A stretch of 64,000 nt of DNA from Calycina herbarum (GCA_001414485.1 LLEY01000067.1:124001-188000); one strand, 5' to 3'; numbered from the stretch's first letter, positions 11,515 to 24,889 are shown. Program-made: numbers and translations. Notes: generated from the sequence alone by a model not told the origin.

Positions 11515-14500
11515 CTATCCCCTTCTTAGCCTAGCGTGTCCCTACGCTAGAATATAACTCTAAAATTCGTTATTAGAAAAGATATTACCTTTCCTTTATA
11601 TATAAACATATCCTCTTCTTATATTAAACGAAAAGAGCGTCTCGCTCTTATTATACGAATCGAATCTATATAACGTCTAGCGAAGACTTATTCTTTCTAT
11701 TAAAAATAATCTCGCCGCTGTTTTCTAGAGCTTTCTAAATCTTCTTAATATTCCGAATATATTTAGTTAAAAAGATTCTATAATAGTTCTAGTTATCTCG
11801 AAATTTCTTCTTCTAGATCTTAAAAACCTATATATCGATTTTTCTTTAGTCTTTTACGTAAATAGTTCTCTATTACTCCTCTAAGTCCTTCTCTCTCGAG
11901 TCCTTCTCTTAAATCCTCGTCTTTCTAGTTCCCTGTCTTTAAGATAGCTCCTTTTGTTAAGTAAGTGCTTTCTAATAATGTTTCTTTATCTAACCCTGGT
12001 TCTAAGTTCTAGGTAGCTCTAGGTTTTATTAGTAGAATTTCTAAAGTTCTACTAAGTAATAGTTAAGGTTACTTCTAGCTTCCTATGTATTTTCTAAGTA
12101 TAGGTAATCTAACTATTTAATTAAATACTTAATTTATCCTCTAATAAGTTTATAGTTAAGAATTCTCTTAACTTCGTACTTAGCGTTTAAGTTTACTAGT
12201 TGAATTTCTATAAGTAGAGCTAGTAGTACTTCTAGTAGTACTAGTTTAAGTAAGGATATATAGAATACTAGATAGATGTTTATTATTTATAATAGTGCTA
12301 ATTTATAATTTAAAGGTCCTCTAACTTATTTGATTTTAAATAGTCTAAGTTTTTTATAATCTAGTTTATTACTTAGTCTTTTTATATTAATATTCTTTTA
12401 TACTAAGTAGACTTTATCTCTCTCTTTTAGCGTTAGCTCTTAACTACGTCGTTTATTATAGTAGTATACGTTTCTTTTAGTAATAAACTATAAGTCTTTT
12501 AAAAGTTTCTTATATAATCTCTTAATCTTTAAGACTTAAATATAAGTAAGTTGATTATCGATAGTCGTAGACAGTGGTTCTCGGTATACTAATAATTCAT
12601 ATCTATAATTAGTATAAAATAGCGTAACAAGTATTATTTCTATTACTGAACTATTATAAGTAAACTGTGCTAAGAGTAGCAGTTCTACCTAGTTATTTTA
12701 CTAGTAGTTTATATAATAACGAAGGTATGTTTTAACTACTTAATTTATCTGTTTATTTCTTCTATTTATTTAAGAGTAGAAAGCTATAGAGAGCTTTTTT
12801 TTTATACCTAATTACTCTATAAGAGCGATCTAAAATTTTAAGATAAAGAGTTTATCTCTATCTAAGAGTATTCTTTAGATAGTTTATATCTTAAGACTAC
12901 TTTCTTAAAGAACACGAATACTAATTCCTTAGCTATACTTAACTCTATATATACTATTAGAATTATATACTTCGTAAGTCGTTCTATAATAACTAGGATT
13001 ATATTATACTTAACTCCTATTATTAGATCTTTAGATTTTAGTAATTTAATAATAAAATCTATAGATATTAATTTCTAAGATATTTATAGTATTAGAGTAG
13101 TATTTATCTATCTATAAGAAGTATAGTAGGAAGCCTTATTCCTAGTATAGGTATTATATTCTACTATTACTTCTTTAACTATCGTAGATAACCGATTAAT
13201 ATAGTAGTATTATCTTATCTACTAGAGGGTTCTATGAATTCCTTAGTAGCTATAAGTAGGCGTAGTATAGTATTCTTATATAAACTCCTTTATATATAAG
13301 CTAAGAACCTATAGTTTCTCTTTTATATACTAGTTATAACCTTTATAAATGCTTTAAATTTTATCTATCTAGATATTGTTTATTACTACTATCTTATATA
13401 TAGTAGGTACTAAGTTACTATTTTCGTTATATTTTAATATTACTATATTAACATATTTTTTGTTTTCTTTATAGCTTAGTTTCTAGCTTAGAGTATTAGC
13501 TTAAGCGTTACTTATTCTACTAATATATTAAATTATTATCTTAAATCCTACTAAAGTTTTAGACTACCTAGCTAGGCGTCTAGTAACGAGTTTCTTAGTT
13601 ATAGTAAATGTTTTTAGATTCAGATAATTAGTAAGCACTGTTACTAGGTACGACGTACTCTAGAGATAGATTCTCTATTCTTCGAGAGCTAAAACAATAG
13701 CTATAAGTTCTTTGTTATAAATGCTATAGTTCTATTATACTATATTAAAAGTTTTTAAGAAATATACTATAGATATAAGTTTTCCTATCTTATTTAGTTA
13801 TAGATATATAGCATCTACTACTATATCTAAGACGTCTGTTTCTATTATACTTAGTTTCTTATAATTAAAATCGTATAAAATAGGTTTTACTATAAATCGT
13901 CTTTTGATTTCCTAGAAGGCCTTTTTAGCCTTCTTATCTTAGATAAAAGCTATAGCTTTTCTAGTTAGTATTAACATAGGTTTTATAATCTTTATATAGT
14001 TCTTAATAAATAGTTAATAGAAATTAGTAAATCCTAAGAAGGATTATATATCTTTAACGTTCTTTAGTAATTCCTATTTAATAATAGTATAGATCTTTTC
14101 TAGATCTATTTCTATTTTCCCTAAGCTAAATACCTATTCTAGGAAGAGAGCTCTTTTAACTCTAAACTTATATTTTAAGAGTTTTAGATAAGAGTCTACT
14201 TTAGCAAGTCTTTATAATACTTCCTTTATATAGCTCTTATATTCTTCTAGATTTTTAGAGAAAAATAGTATATTATCTAGGTAATATATAATAGTTATCT
14301 CTAGAAGATCTTCTAGAATACTATTATTCTATCTCTAATAAGTAGCTAGTATATTAGTTAAACTAAAAGATATTACTATATACTTATAGAGTTCTAATAG
14401 TAAGATAAACGTAGTCTTCTATTTATAGCTTACCTTAATTCTAATTAATCTACAAGCGTTCTATTAATCTAGTTTTATAAATTTCTTTATATAGTCTAAC

Positions 14501-16522
14501 TTATTCTATAAGTACTAGCTAGTTAGTAATAAATAAGCGTTCTTAATTATTACGTTATTTAATTCCCTATAATTAATATATACTCGTCTATTTAGATCGT
14601 CCTTTTTCTTAATAATAAGTATATTTAAAGAGATAAGCGATTTAGATTTCTAAATATATCTCTTCTTAATTCCTTATTAGATATAACTTTCTAATAAAGC
14701 TAAGTTATTCTAGTAATATAGTTGAAGCTTCTACTTCTTAAGATTATAACTCTCTATTAATTTAATCTTATAATCCTATAGCTGATGTTTAAGAAGAGTA
14801 CGTATATCTTCTAAGTCTTTGAATAATTTCGTAAATTCTCTATACTATATAGGTATTTCGTTATTAGCTTTCTTACTAACCTGTAAAGGACCCTAGGCAA
14901 GGTGTCTTAGCGCTTTAGAAGAGGTAGTACTAACCTCGTTCTAGTCTTAAAGTTATAAACGCGAACCTATGTATTTATATCGACTAAAGGTTATTATTCT
15001 AGCCTTTTAATTAATTTCTAGATTATGTTTCTAAATCTATAGTATACTAAGTATTACTTCCTTACTCCCTATTTTAATAATATCGAATTATATATCTAAA
15101 TAGTATCTTTTAATATTAATTTTTACTAAAATAGTTTACTAATTAATAATTCTATTTTAGTATATAACATCTGTTTTATTAACTACTTCTAAGCGATATA
15201 GTCTTATTTCTTTAATTAGAACGTTTAACTTCTCTTAAGCTATTAGAGAAATAAAGTTACCTATTACTCCTAAGTCTATTATAACTCGTAACTTCTTCTC
15301 TTATATTTCTATAGTTATTACTAACTGTCTTTCTTCTAAAGTAGTATTTAACTTCGCTTTAATATATTAGACTTCGAAAGATTAATTTTCTCGATTATAA
15401 TTCTTTCTCTTCTCGTTCTTATACTATAAAAAGAATTTTACTCTTTCCTTATTAGCGTATACTATCTTATATACTAATCTATATTCTACGATTCCTATAG
15501 TCTTAGGAATTCCTCTTATAAATTGTTTTAATAATTATCTATAGTTATATTAGATCTATTTATAAGTAGTTTCTATAATAGCTTTTATAGACTATAGTTC
15601 TCCTATATATAGATAATCTAAAATAGCTTTAAGTATACTTATTTCTAGCTTTATATATTAAACCTTAAATATATAGTCTCTTAAATTCTTCTTCTTAACT
15701 GTCTAAATCTAGGACTATAGGAAGAATACTACTTCTTCTTTATCTAATAATACTACTTCGTATATCTAATAATATTCTACTATTCTAGTAGGTTCTAGTA
15801 ATATTCCTTTGAACTGTTTTTGTAATAACTAATCTAAGGTTAGACTTAGTTTATATTATATCGATTATACTATTATTTCTTAAACTATTTCTATAAACTA
15901 TAGTTCTCTTATTAATAGATAGTAAGTTTCTTCTAGTTCTGTTTTAGCCTATCTAGTTATATTAAGCTCCCTTCGCTCCTAGAATAATATACTAAATAGT
16001 TATTATAAGCTATATTTTCTAAATACTAGCTTATTATTTCTAATTAATATAACTATAATATATTATTTAAATTCTTCTAGTATAACATTTTTAAGTAGTG
16101 TTTTAAGAAAAGGGGTTTTAATTCGTCTCTTAAATCCTGTTAGTACCTACTACGTCTATATACTAGTTTCTTCTAATATATCGTATATCCTCTATACGTC
16201 TCTTACTTTAGACTAGCTAAGTTTCTTAATCAGTTATTATTTACGTTCTAGTTCTTTCTCCTTAATAGTTTTCTATCTAGTAATTAAGCTAACTAGAGTT
16301 ATTATCTTAGGGTTATTACTTATAACTATATACGTTATTAAGATAGTTAGGTTAACTTCTTATATAGTATAGAGACTCTAGAAGTCTAGCTTCTAATTGT
16401 CGATATATATCTATTGATTTCCTTATTTAAATATTCTAAGGAAGGCCTAAGTTTCTCTAACTTTAAGGTCTTTATTTTTAATCTCTCTCTCTAAACTAGA
16501 AGATAAATCTAATATCTCCGAC

Positions 16523-16671
16523 TGTTGGTATAACTTGGTAGCTAATAGTATGATACAAAAAGAGTATATTATCGTTCGTATATACAGAGCAAAGTAAGCT
16601 GCTTTGTCTACTTAAATAGACCTTAAGTGAGAAGGTCACGTGGAGTGCTATTTACTCTGATTATACCGACA
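16523..16671 (-). repeat. 3' LTR of copia element B
   Basis: This 149-bp LTR runs TGTTGGTAT to ATACCGACA and is preceded by the duplication CCGAC. It is the same length as the LTRs of element A. Confidence 0.9.
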
Positions 16672-16927
16672 CTGGCACTTCTTTAAAACGGTGGAAGTTA
16701 CTGCCTAAAAATCATCAAAATCTCTCATCTCGTCCAGCCAATCATAGCCCTCCATTCCATGTCCTCGACTAATGAGAGCGTCCTATTCAGAGGTCTTATT
16801 ATCCCTTATTCTGTTCCACCTACTCTATAAGCTTAATATCTAGCTTACTAGTATCGATTAGCTTTTGTAGAGCGTTACAACAATCCTTCTTAGTCATAGC
16901 ATCCGCTGGATTACTCTTGCCATCGAT

Positions 16928-17404
16928 CTACTTAATTTCGTCGATCTCTCTTAACTTATATACTTCTCGTAAGTACATGACGTCAATCATTAAGCGCTTC
17001 TCCTTGGTGGTGCCTAGTTTGGCCATACATTCGTAAATAGACTTCGAATCGGTACATGTAATAAGCGGGACCTTAAAGCCTAAGATGCTTTCCAGGGTTG
17101 ATTTAACAGAAGCGGCAGCGTCGAATCCGGAGCTCATTGTATACAGTTCGGAGGCTAAAACGTTGCGAGTAACTCTCTTACACTTAGTAGAAGACCAGTG
17201 TAGAATGCCTTGCTCGACATCGTGACCGGCACGCTCGAGTACACGCTGTAAGCGTGGTACAGATGGGTGACCAAAGCGCTTATGGAGGCGCCTAATATCG
17301 ACATCCGTAAGGTAACATGGGGATTCTTGTACGAGGTTACATACAGCCTCATTCCAGAGCAAAAAGGGGTGTCCGAATCGTCGTACAATTCTAAAACGTT
17401 CCAC
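16928..17404 (-). pseudogene. GAG-pre-integrase / RNase H fusion frame of element B
   Basis: An open frame of 158 codons joins two pol domains that are normally more than 2 kb apart. The N-terminal part (to about residue 66) is a GAG-pre-integrase block with LHKRFGHPSV. From about residue 67 the sequence is the C-terminal RNase H domain with WSSTKCKRV, LASELYTM and CTDSKSIYE. The frame is open across the join. This may be chance or may mean the fusion was once translated within a longer gag-pol. The upstream gag-protease frame is broken by stops, so no product is expected from this copy. Confidence 0.75.
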
Positions 17405-19666
17405 TTCTTAACCCTTTCCGTCTTCCTAAACAAGGACGTTCTAGAGGTTATTAAGCAAGACGTATAAACGGTCTATATCGTCAATACACATAATAAATGG
17501 TGTGTCTAAATGTACAATATGGAATTCCGCATAGCTAATCGGTATACTAATCGTGATCGATCCCAGGAAGGATGCGTGGCCTTTACCGAATTATATACTA
17601 ATCTGGCCTTTAGTGCTTTCGTCAATAGGGATATTCTAGACGTGTTTAGCATACGCCAGGTATTGCTCGTATCCTATACTTAACTTCCCTCCTACGCCGG
17701 TATCGATCATAACTCCAAAGAAGTGGTCTCGTACATATTTCTTAGCAGTAGACGTAAATACTTCTTCCGTAAACTCACAAGATATAGCGTCTAGAATTAG
17801 TAGTAGAATAAATCCGCTAAAAGCATGATCTTGTGCCAAGTTTATTAGACTAGCTGTAAGGGTCTAGGCGCTCGAATTGTCGATATATCTAACGGAAGTA
17901 ATTAAGTAGTAGATAACTTCACTATTAGAATCACTTTTATAATCCATTACGATTATCTAGAGTGTTTCAGATATATCTTCCTCTTCTGTACGTTCGACAG
18001 TAGCGATGTATGTACGGTAGATCTTTTTAACAAATCCACTGTCTTTTCTATAGAAGCTGCCTCTATTGCTCTTTTGCCATTTAGCAAAGTGACGATCCTG
18101 CTCTTCTTGAGTATAGTTCTAGGATCGGTGGCCTTCCTTTCCACATATGTAACACTTGTTGCTCTTGCCTTTGTGCTGGTGGCTATGAGAATTACTGGAA
18201 TTGTTGTACTTGTGGAAGTGACGATCGGTCATCAAAGTCTCAGCATTTGATACGTGGCTTACTTCGTAATTACGAATGGAGCTTCTTAAAAGGGTAATGG
18301 TGCTTTGAAGTAACGAGTTTTACGGTAAGGTTGAGCATGCACTTCGGCATTCTAGTGCTTCCTCGCATGCTATAAGTAGCTTATTAGCTAATTGTCCATC
18401 GCTTTACATATCCTCAGGAAGTCCATAGCGAAGTTCTTCCAATTTAGATAACATCTCCTCAAAGCACTGGCTAGGTGTCTTTTCCGAATATTCCGGCTTG
18501 GCTTTCGTACGTAAGAATGTAATACGATTCCACTCAGAGGATTGCCCTCTAGAGTACAGCTCATCCTCAAAATATGACTAGATAGCAGTAGAAAGAACGT
18601 CGTACGACTGATTAGTTCCTTCCTTGAAGACACTGGTGTAAAAGTGGTTTAATGCCTAACCCTTAAGCATAATCGGGAAGGCAAGGTTATATGCCAAAGG
18701 TGATATGCTACAACGATTACACATATCCTTGAATATTCTTGACTTAAGCTTAAAGTTGTCTCCCTTACTGCCATACTTTTGTTCGTCCGAGTATAACTTC
18801 ATAAGGTTGCCAAGTACAAAGGCAGGGTTGCCCATCTGGCTATTGCCAGAATAGCTGCCTATAGCTGGTTGGCTTGCAAGAGCGTTCTAGGTTGCAAAAG
18901 CGTTCTGGGTGGCAAAAGCGTTCTGGGTTACAAAAGCTGCCGGTGGAGTTGCAAGAGCTACTGCTGGTGGAGTTACAGGGATAGGGATATTGCTTGCAAA
19001 AGCGTTTGAAGTAGTACTCGAAGTAGAAGGATTCTGGTATCCTAGAAGAAGTTCAGGGAATCGGTTAGGGTGTTCTTCAAGATACTTGTATCTCGCTGCC
19101 ATCTCTTTAGATTAAGTCTCTAACTTGTACACTTGGTCTCTCAATTCTTAGATTGCCCATTTAGGCTTTGCAAGTTCTTAAGCCGTATTATAAAGTGCCT
19201 TTAACATAATAGCCTTGTGTCCATCCATCTCTACCCACACACCTCGATTACGTAGCAACTTATGCATCTTGATAAGGGTACTTCTTCCTGTATTTACGAA
19301 CTTCGATTCTAGCCAGTCGTTAAAGTCCATGCAATATATCTCCTAGAGATAATCGTCACACATATCATCGACATCGTATTCCTCTAACTTTGTGTTCATG
19401 TAGGCCGTGGCTTCCTTGTCTTCAACCCACTGTGGTAGTGGTGCCATGGTGTCGGTAGTGTCGACGAAGTTGTCGGTGCTTAAAATAGTAATAATGAGTG
19501 GTATCTTATACTAGGTGAATAGTATGTCGTAATCTTGTTTCGTAATTTTGTTTTTGTGTGAGTCACCCTTTTAATGCTTATAAGTCATCAAAAATCGGGT
19601 GAATTGTCCTTGCACAATAGCCGTTCCAAAGGGTTCAAGAGCGGTCGCAAGGGCGTTTGCAAGTAG

Positions 19667-19885
19667 GGTGGTATTACAAGTCGAAGAGGTTGCAAGGTTA
19701 TATTGGTTGTATTGCAAGTCGAAGAGGTTGCAAGGTTGTATTGGTTGTATTACAAGTCGAAGAGGTTGCAAGGTTGTAAGGTTGTATTGCAAGTCGAAGA
19801 GGTTACAAGGTTGTAAGGTTGTATTGCAAGTCGAAGAGGTTGCAAGGTCGTAAGGGTGTTGCAATTCAGAGAGGTTGCAAGGTTG
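19667..19885. repeat. Minisatellite in leader of copia element B
   Basis: About six degenerate units of gtcgaagaggttgcaaggtt plus a variable ggttgtattgcaa spacer run head to tail just inside the 5' (right) LTR. Units vary in spacer length. Element A has about three units, so the array expands or contracts between copies. It lies upstream of the gag start and is probably untranslated. Confidence 0.8.
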
Positions 19886-20070
19886 TTGTAACTATACTGC
19901 AAGTCCCAGAGTTTGCAGTGGTATTGTCGGAGGTGTAACCAGTAGAAGGAGTCTCTTCCGAGAAGAGGAGTCTACTTTACACAACTACGTAACTGTACGT
20001 AAGCTTACGATTCCGAGAACCGCGATACGTATAGTCAGTTTTTCTGATCTGCGCGCGCGACACTAATCAG

Positions 20071-20219
20071 TGTTGGTATGACTTGGTGGCCAATAGCATG
20101 ATGCAAAAAGAGTATATTATCGTTCGTGCATACAGAGCAAAGTAAGCTGCTCTGTCTACTTAAATAGACCTTAAGCGAGAAGGTCACGTGGAGTGCTATT
20201 CACTCTGATTATACCGACA
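20071..20219 (-). repeat. 5' LTR of copia element B
   Basis: This 149-bp LTR runs TGTTGGTAT to ATACCGACA and is followed by CCGAC at 20220-20224. Confidence 0.9.
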
Positions 20220-21444
20220 CCGACAAACTAGTTAATAGTAGTGATTCGTATTATGTTTAAAGATATTACTTAGATACCTCTACTAATTATATATTATAAT
20301 TTTCTTTAAGAAGTAGATTACTATTGTTGTTAGTATCTTATATATCACTGAATTCTTTATTATTAATCTAGGTTCTATATCCTCGCGCTTTAAGTTCCTT
20401 ATCTATAAGTTTAATATAATCGGTTAAGGCTACCTACTATTAAACGGTAGTATTGATTTGTTTCTTTCTCTTAGAGTCTTTCTTCTTACTATACTTATTT
20501 ACTCTATAACTAGGAAGACTATAGTTATAATATAAGTTCTACTCGCGTCGACGATTTCGCTTCTCCTAGGAAAGTCCTTCTTTCTTTAGAAAGGTTTTCT
20601 TTTATATAGCATTTGCCTTCTTACTATGTTTAGCGTAAGAGTGCTTCTACTTTCCTTACCTTTTACTCTTCTCTCTATGTTTAGAGTTACTCTTCCTAAA
20701 TTCGTATAAGCGGTTATCTAACTAGACAACTTCTTTAATTATACCTATAATAGTTAAGAATTATATATTCTATTTAGCTATTTCTTATAGATATATATCT
20801 TTAATCCTCTATAAAAGAGTTCTATAAGAGTAATAGTATCCTATTCTAACTTTATTCTATATCGTTAGAATTTATTAGTATAATCTATTACTAATCTAGT
20901 CTAGTATAATTCTAAAAGCTTATATATAGCTGTTTAGATTATATCGAAGTCTCTAAAGACTTTCCTAATAGTTACCTTAAATCCTCTCTAAGATTTAAAT
21001 ATAATCTTAGTTAATTCTATCTTTCTATCTTTATCCTTATTCTTAAAGAAGTTCTCTAAGTATAGCTAAGCCTATTCTAACGCTAATCTCCTAAGGTAAG
21101 AGATAGCGAAGATAGTTTGTAAATTATAATTACCTTCGAACTTATTAGAATTAAAGTTAAAGTAGATATCTATTTAAAGAAGAAATAAGTCGAGTTCTTT
21201 TTACTTTCTATAATACGTGTCTAATATCTTAACTTTAATAGATTTAAGTGCTTCGACCTTATAAGGCTTAGAGGCGTCTAGTATACTAATATTATCGTCG
21301 TTCCTAGTTAACTAAGTACTAGCAGGTGTTCTTCCAGTAGTGCTTCTAGATGTTTCTATAACGTTAACTCGACTAGTATTTAGACTAGCTACTACAGAGG
21401 TTGCTAGGGCTATAGCAACTAAACTTCTAAGTAGGTGCTTAAAG

Positions 21445-21902
21445 TATAACGAAACTTAAACGAACTAAACAAAGATAACTAAGTCTCGAAGATTAGTATA
21501 TAGATAAGAAGTATAGATATACTAGGTTGTTTACTTAGAAGTGAACTCGTTACTTATATCAAAGATATTAAACAAGATAATAAGATTAATAACTAAAATT
21601 AAGTACGAAGCTTCTATCTAATAGTAGACGTACTAGTTTTATATAGAACCTTTGTTTATATTTAGAGTCCTGCTTAGTAGAAGTTCTGAAAATAGAGTTC
21701 GACTCTATTTCCAGGGCTTCTTAAAACTAGACTCTATCACCTAACTGCTCCTAACCGAGTCACGTGATATAACTGTAATAAGATCCCTAAGATTATATAT
21801 CTATTTAATCCCTTTCTTTCTTTTAGAGTTATAATAGTATTTGTTCTATTAGAGCGCTGCCTAGACTTTATTCATTTACGTACTAGTACGTGATTCGTAA
21901 TA
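21445..21902 (-). repeat. 5' LTR of G2
   Basis: This 458-bp LTR has the same length as the 11057 copy. It ends TTCGTAATA (one RIP change from TTCGTAACA) and is followed by TATAG at 21903-21907. G1 RT coding sequence resumes immediately. Confidence 0.86.
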
Positions 21903-24889
21903 TATAGAGCTATAAGCGACGAAAGAGTACTTTATCGATAATTTAAATAAAGAATTTATTATTAATAGTAATAGTCTTTTCGCCTTACTAGTACTCTTCG
22001 TTAAAAAGCCTAATAGTAATAAGCTACGGTTCTATATCGATTATTAGAAGCTTAATACTCTTACCTAAAACGACCTCTATCTAATTCCTTATATTAACGA
22101 ACTCCTTTTAAGAATAAGAAAAGCTAAGATCTTTACTAAGTTAGATATATAATAAGTCTTCTACCGGATCTAAATAGACCTCGACTTAGAAGAGATAACT
22201 ACGTTTAAGACTAAGTATAGAATATATAAATATAAGGTTCTTTTTTTTAAACTCTATAATAGACTCGCTATCTACTAACGTTATATAAACGACGTCTTAA
22301 TCGAATATCTAGATAACTTCTATATCGCTTACTTAGATAATATATTAATTTATTCGAATAGTATTAAAGAATATAAGGAATAAGTTAGAAAGGTTCTAAA
22401 TCAGCTCTAAGAAGTAGGACTTTAAGTAGATATTAAGAAAGACGAATTTAGTATTACCTAAGTTAAATATCTCAGTTATATATTAACTACGAAAGAACTC
22501 GAAGTAGACTCTAAGAAAGTAGAACCTCTATATAACTAGGCCCGACCTAGTACTATAATAAGTATAAAGTTCTACCTAGGCTTTTATAGTTTCTATAGAC
22601 AATTTATTAAAAACTTTAGTAAAATCGTAAAACCTCTAACTACTATAACGCGCTCTTTAGAGCCGTTTCAGTAGACACTCGAATACGAGAAAGCTTTTAA
22701 AGAATTATAGACCTAGCTACTCTTAGTTTAAGCTTTATACTACTTTAACTCCGAACTTAATACAAAGCTAGAGATAGACTCTTCTAATAGAGTAATAGTA
22801 GATATATTCTTCTAATAGCATAGTAATCGGTAGTATTCTATAGGTTTTTACTTCTACGTTCTAGTTAGCTTCGAAGCGAATTAGGAAATCTACGATAAGG
22901 AATTATTTATAATTATTAAAGTGTTTAAGAAGTAGAGGCCTAAACTTATATTATATTAGAGCTATATTAATATATACTCGGACTATAGATCTTTAGAATA
23001 CTTTATAACAACTAAGCTACTTATAACTAAGTAAGTATAATAGATAGAATTTCTATCTAACTTTAATTTCTAGATCTGATTTACGTCTAGAATAGTAAAT
23101 TAAAAGACGGATATTCTAACTAGATATAAGTAAGATATTAAAATATAGGATTAAGTTAAGTTAGACAGCTACTTACGTACTCTTTTTAGATCTATTAGAT
23201 TAGACTCTTAAATTAACACCGATCTTACTTAGACCTTTTTATAAAAATAAGTAATATCTATTAGTACGATTTAGCTAGATATTATACTAGAATCTAGGTT
23301 AGACCTGATTCAGAGGCTAAAAGTAGATAATATATAATCCTTCTAAAAAGAGCGTAGCTAGCTTAAGAACAGTTATACTATCTCGCTAGATAATTTACTT
23401 CTATTTAGATAACGGCTTTATATCTAAAGAAATACTAAACTCTATACGAATCTAATCTAAGAAGTTTATAACTAAGTATCTAGTACTTATCTAAGTACTT
23501 AAAAGATATACTAGTTATTAGCTTCTATCTACTACTGGATTAGTATAGGTTTAGACTATAAAATATATATTACTAACTACTAAGTATATAGATACTTTTA
23601 TCCTCGATAGACTAAATAGTAAGAGTTTCTTCACCTACTACTAGTTCTCGATTATCTAATATAATATTTATATATAGATTTTAAGTCCTTTCTAAAAGAT
23701 AAATACGGATATAATACTATACTAGTATTTATTAACCGCTTTAGAAAGAATTCGATATCTATTCTCTACTATTCTATAACCGACGCTAGAGAATTAGCTT
23801 AACTTTTTATATAGTAGATCTATTATTTTAAACACTATTCTAAATCGATTACGTCTAATAGAGAACCTTAATTCGTCTTAGCTTTTTAGATAGAATTCTA
23901 TTATATTATTAGTATTAAGCTTAAGCTCTCTATAGCTTACTATAAATAAACAGATAGTTAGACAGAGATTATAAACCGATATATCGATTAGAGACTAAGG
24001 CCTTTCGTAACCTACTATTAGGATAATTAAAGCGAGTTAATCTCTCTAATAGACCGAGTATAAATAACTCTTCTATACTTCTTAATCGGTATAACCTCTT
24101 ATTAGCTTAAGTTCGAACTCGATTTAAGAACCTCGTAAGACTAGAATACTCTAAAGACTTCTATTCTCTAGAAACGATTAAATTATAATAAGGTAGTTAA
24201 AATAGCCTAACGTATATACTCGGCCTAGAACGTAGCTAAAGATAATATAACTAAAGTCTAGTAGAGAATATAAGATAGTACGAATTAATACTAAAGAGCT
24301 ATTAACTAGAATATTAGTAATAAAGTCTACTTATTAACTAGGAATCTTAAGATAAATCGACCTAGCTGAAAGCTAGTCGAATAGTAGATAAGACTCTTTA
24401 AAATACTAGAATATATAGAATACTCTTATAGATTAAAGCTTCTAGAAGGATTATTAATTTATAACGTTTTTACTATAGACGTACTATCTAAGAACCCGAA
24501 TACCTCTCTACCTAGACAGGAAGCCTTAGAGCTACCTCTAGAGATTATTTAGAGTATATAAGAATAGGAAGTTTAAGAGATTCTCGCTAGTAGACTTTTT
24601 AGAAAACAACTATAGTATTAAGTAAAATAGGTCGGCTACGATTTAGACTCTACTTAGTAATCTATCGATAATTTTCAAGGTTTACTATATCGATTAAGAG
24701 ACTTCTACGTTAAATACCTAGAGTAACTAGAACTACCCCGACTTCTCTCTAAATAGATACGTATATAGGAAATAGATAAAAATAAGTAAAGAGTTTATTA
24801 TTTAACTAAATAACTCTTAAGAATATCTACTAATCCTAGTTACTCCTAAGTAACTTAAAATCGATAAAGTAGAAGAATAAGAAGATAAT

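Larger units (their letters stand above)
16523..20219 (-). mobile_element. Non-autonomous copia element B (internal deletion of family A)
   Basis: A 3,697-bp element has 149-bp LTRs (16523-16671, 20071-20219) starting TGTTGGTAT and ending ATACCGACA, and a perfect target duplication CCGAC (16518-16522, 20220-20224). The minus strand carries gag (from ATG near 19,447), a CCHC-type knuckle CYICGKEGH (about 18,140), an aspartic protease with an intact IDTG (about 17,697-17,711), and the start of GAG-pre-integrase (LHKRFGHPSVPRLQRVLERA). It then passes directly into RNase H (WSSTKCKRV, TDSKSIYECM) near 17,205. Integrase and RT are missing, so it cannot move by itself. Several in-frame stops occur, but CpA and TpG are far commoner than in A, so RIP was light. 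Confidence 0.88.
11057..21902 (-). mobile_element. Ty3/gypsy retrotransposon G2, complete, RIP-degraded
   Basis: The element has LTRs of equal length (11057-11514 and 21445-21902, 458 bp each) and a perfect target duplication TATAG (11052-11056, 21903-21907). It lies inside the RT-coding region of G1. Genes run on the minus strand: gag (21,440-20,220 continuing 16,522-15,400), protease with IIDLGVIGNFIS (family DSGAxGNFIS, about 15,255-15,330), RT with IIKKKDDLNRRVYIN (about 14,600) and YLDN instead of YLDD (14273-14284), and an integrase zinc region (about 13,150). Copia element B interrupts the gag region. After removing B, G2 is about 7.1 kb, typical of a fungal gypsy element. No frame is intact. 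Confidence 0.86.
8050..24880 (+). mobile_element. Ty3/gypsy chromovirus G1, split by two insertions
   Basis: Three plus-strand segments join into one gypsy pol. Segment 1 (about 8,050-9,750) carries gag, a decayed CCHC zinc knuckle (about 9,413-9,457) and the protease core ALIDIEANG (family ALIDTGANG). Segment 2 (10,214-11,056) carries protease-to-RT linker sequence, including a block like DIFSKAALDKL. Segment 3 (21,908-24,880) carries RT with LFVKKPNSNKLRF and YLDN in place of YLDD (22,330-22,341), RNase H, integrase (about 23,460-24,200) and a chromodomain-like VKQVGYDLDST block near 24,640. Stop codons are frequent throughout. The interruptions are a solo LTR (9751-10213) and element G2. 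G1's own LTRs were not resolved; the right one may be lost. Confidence 0.82.
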
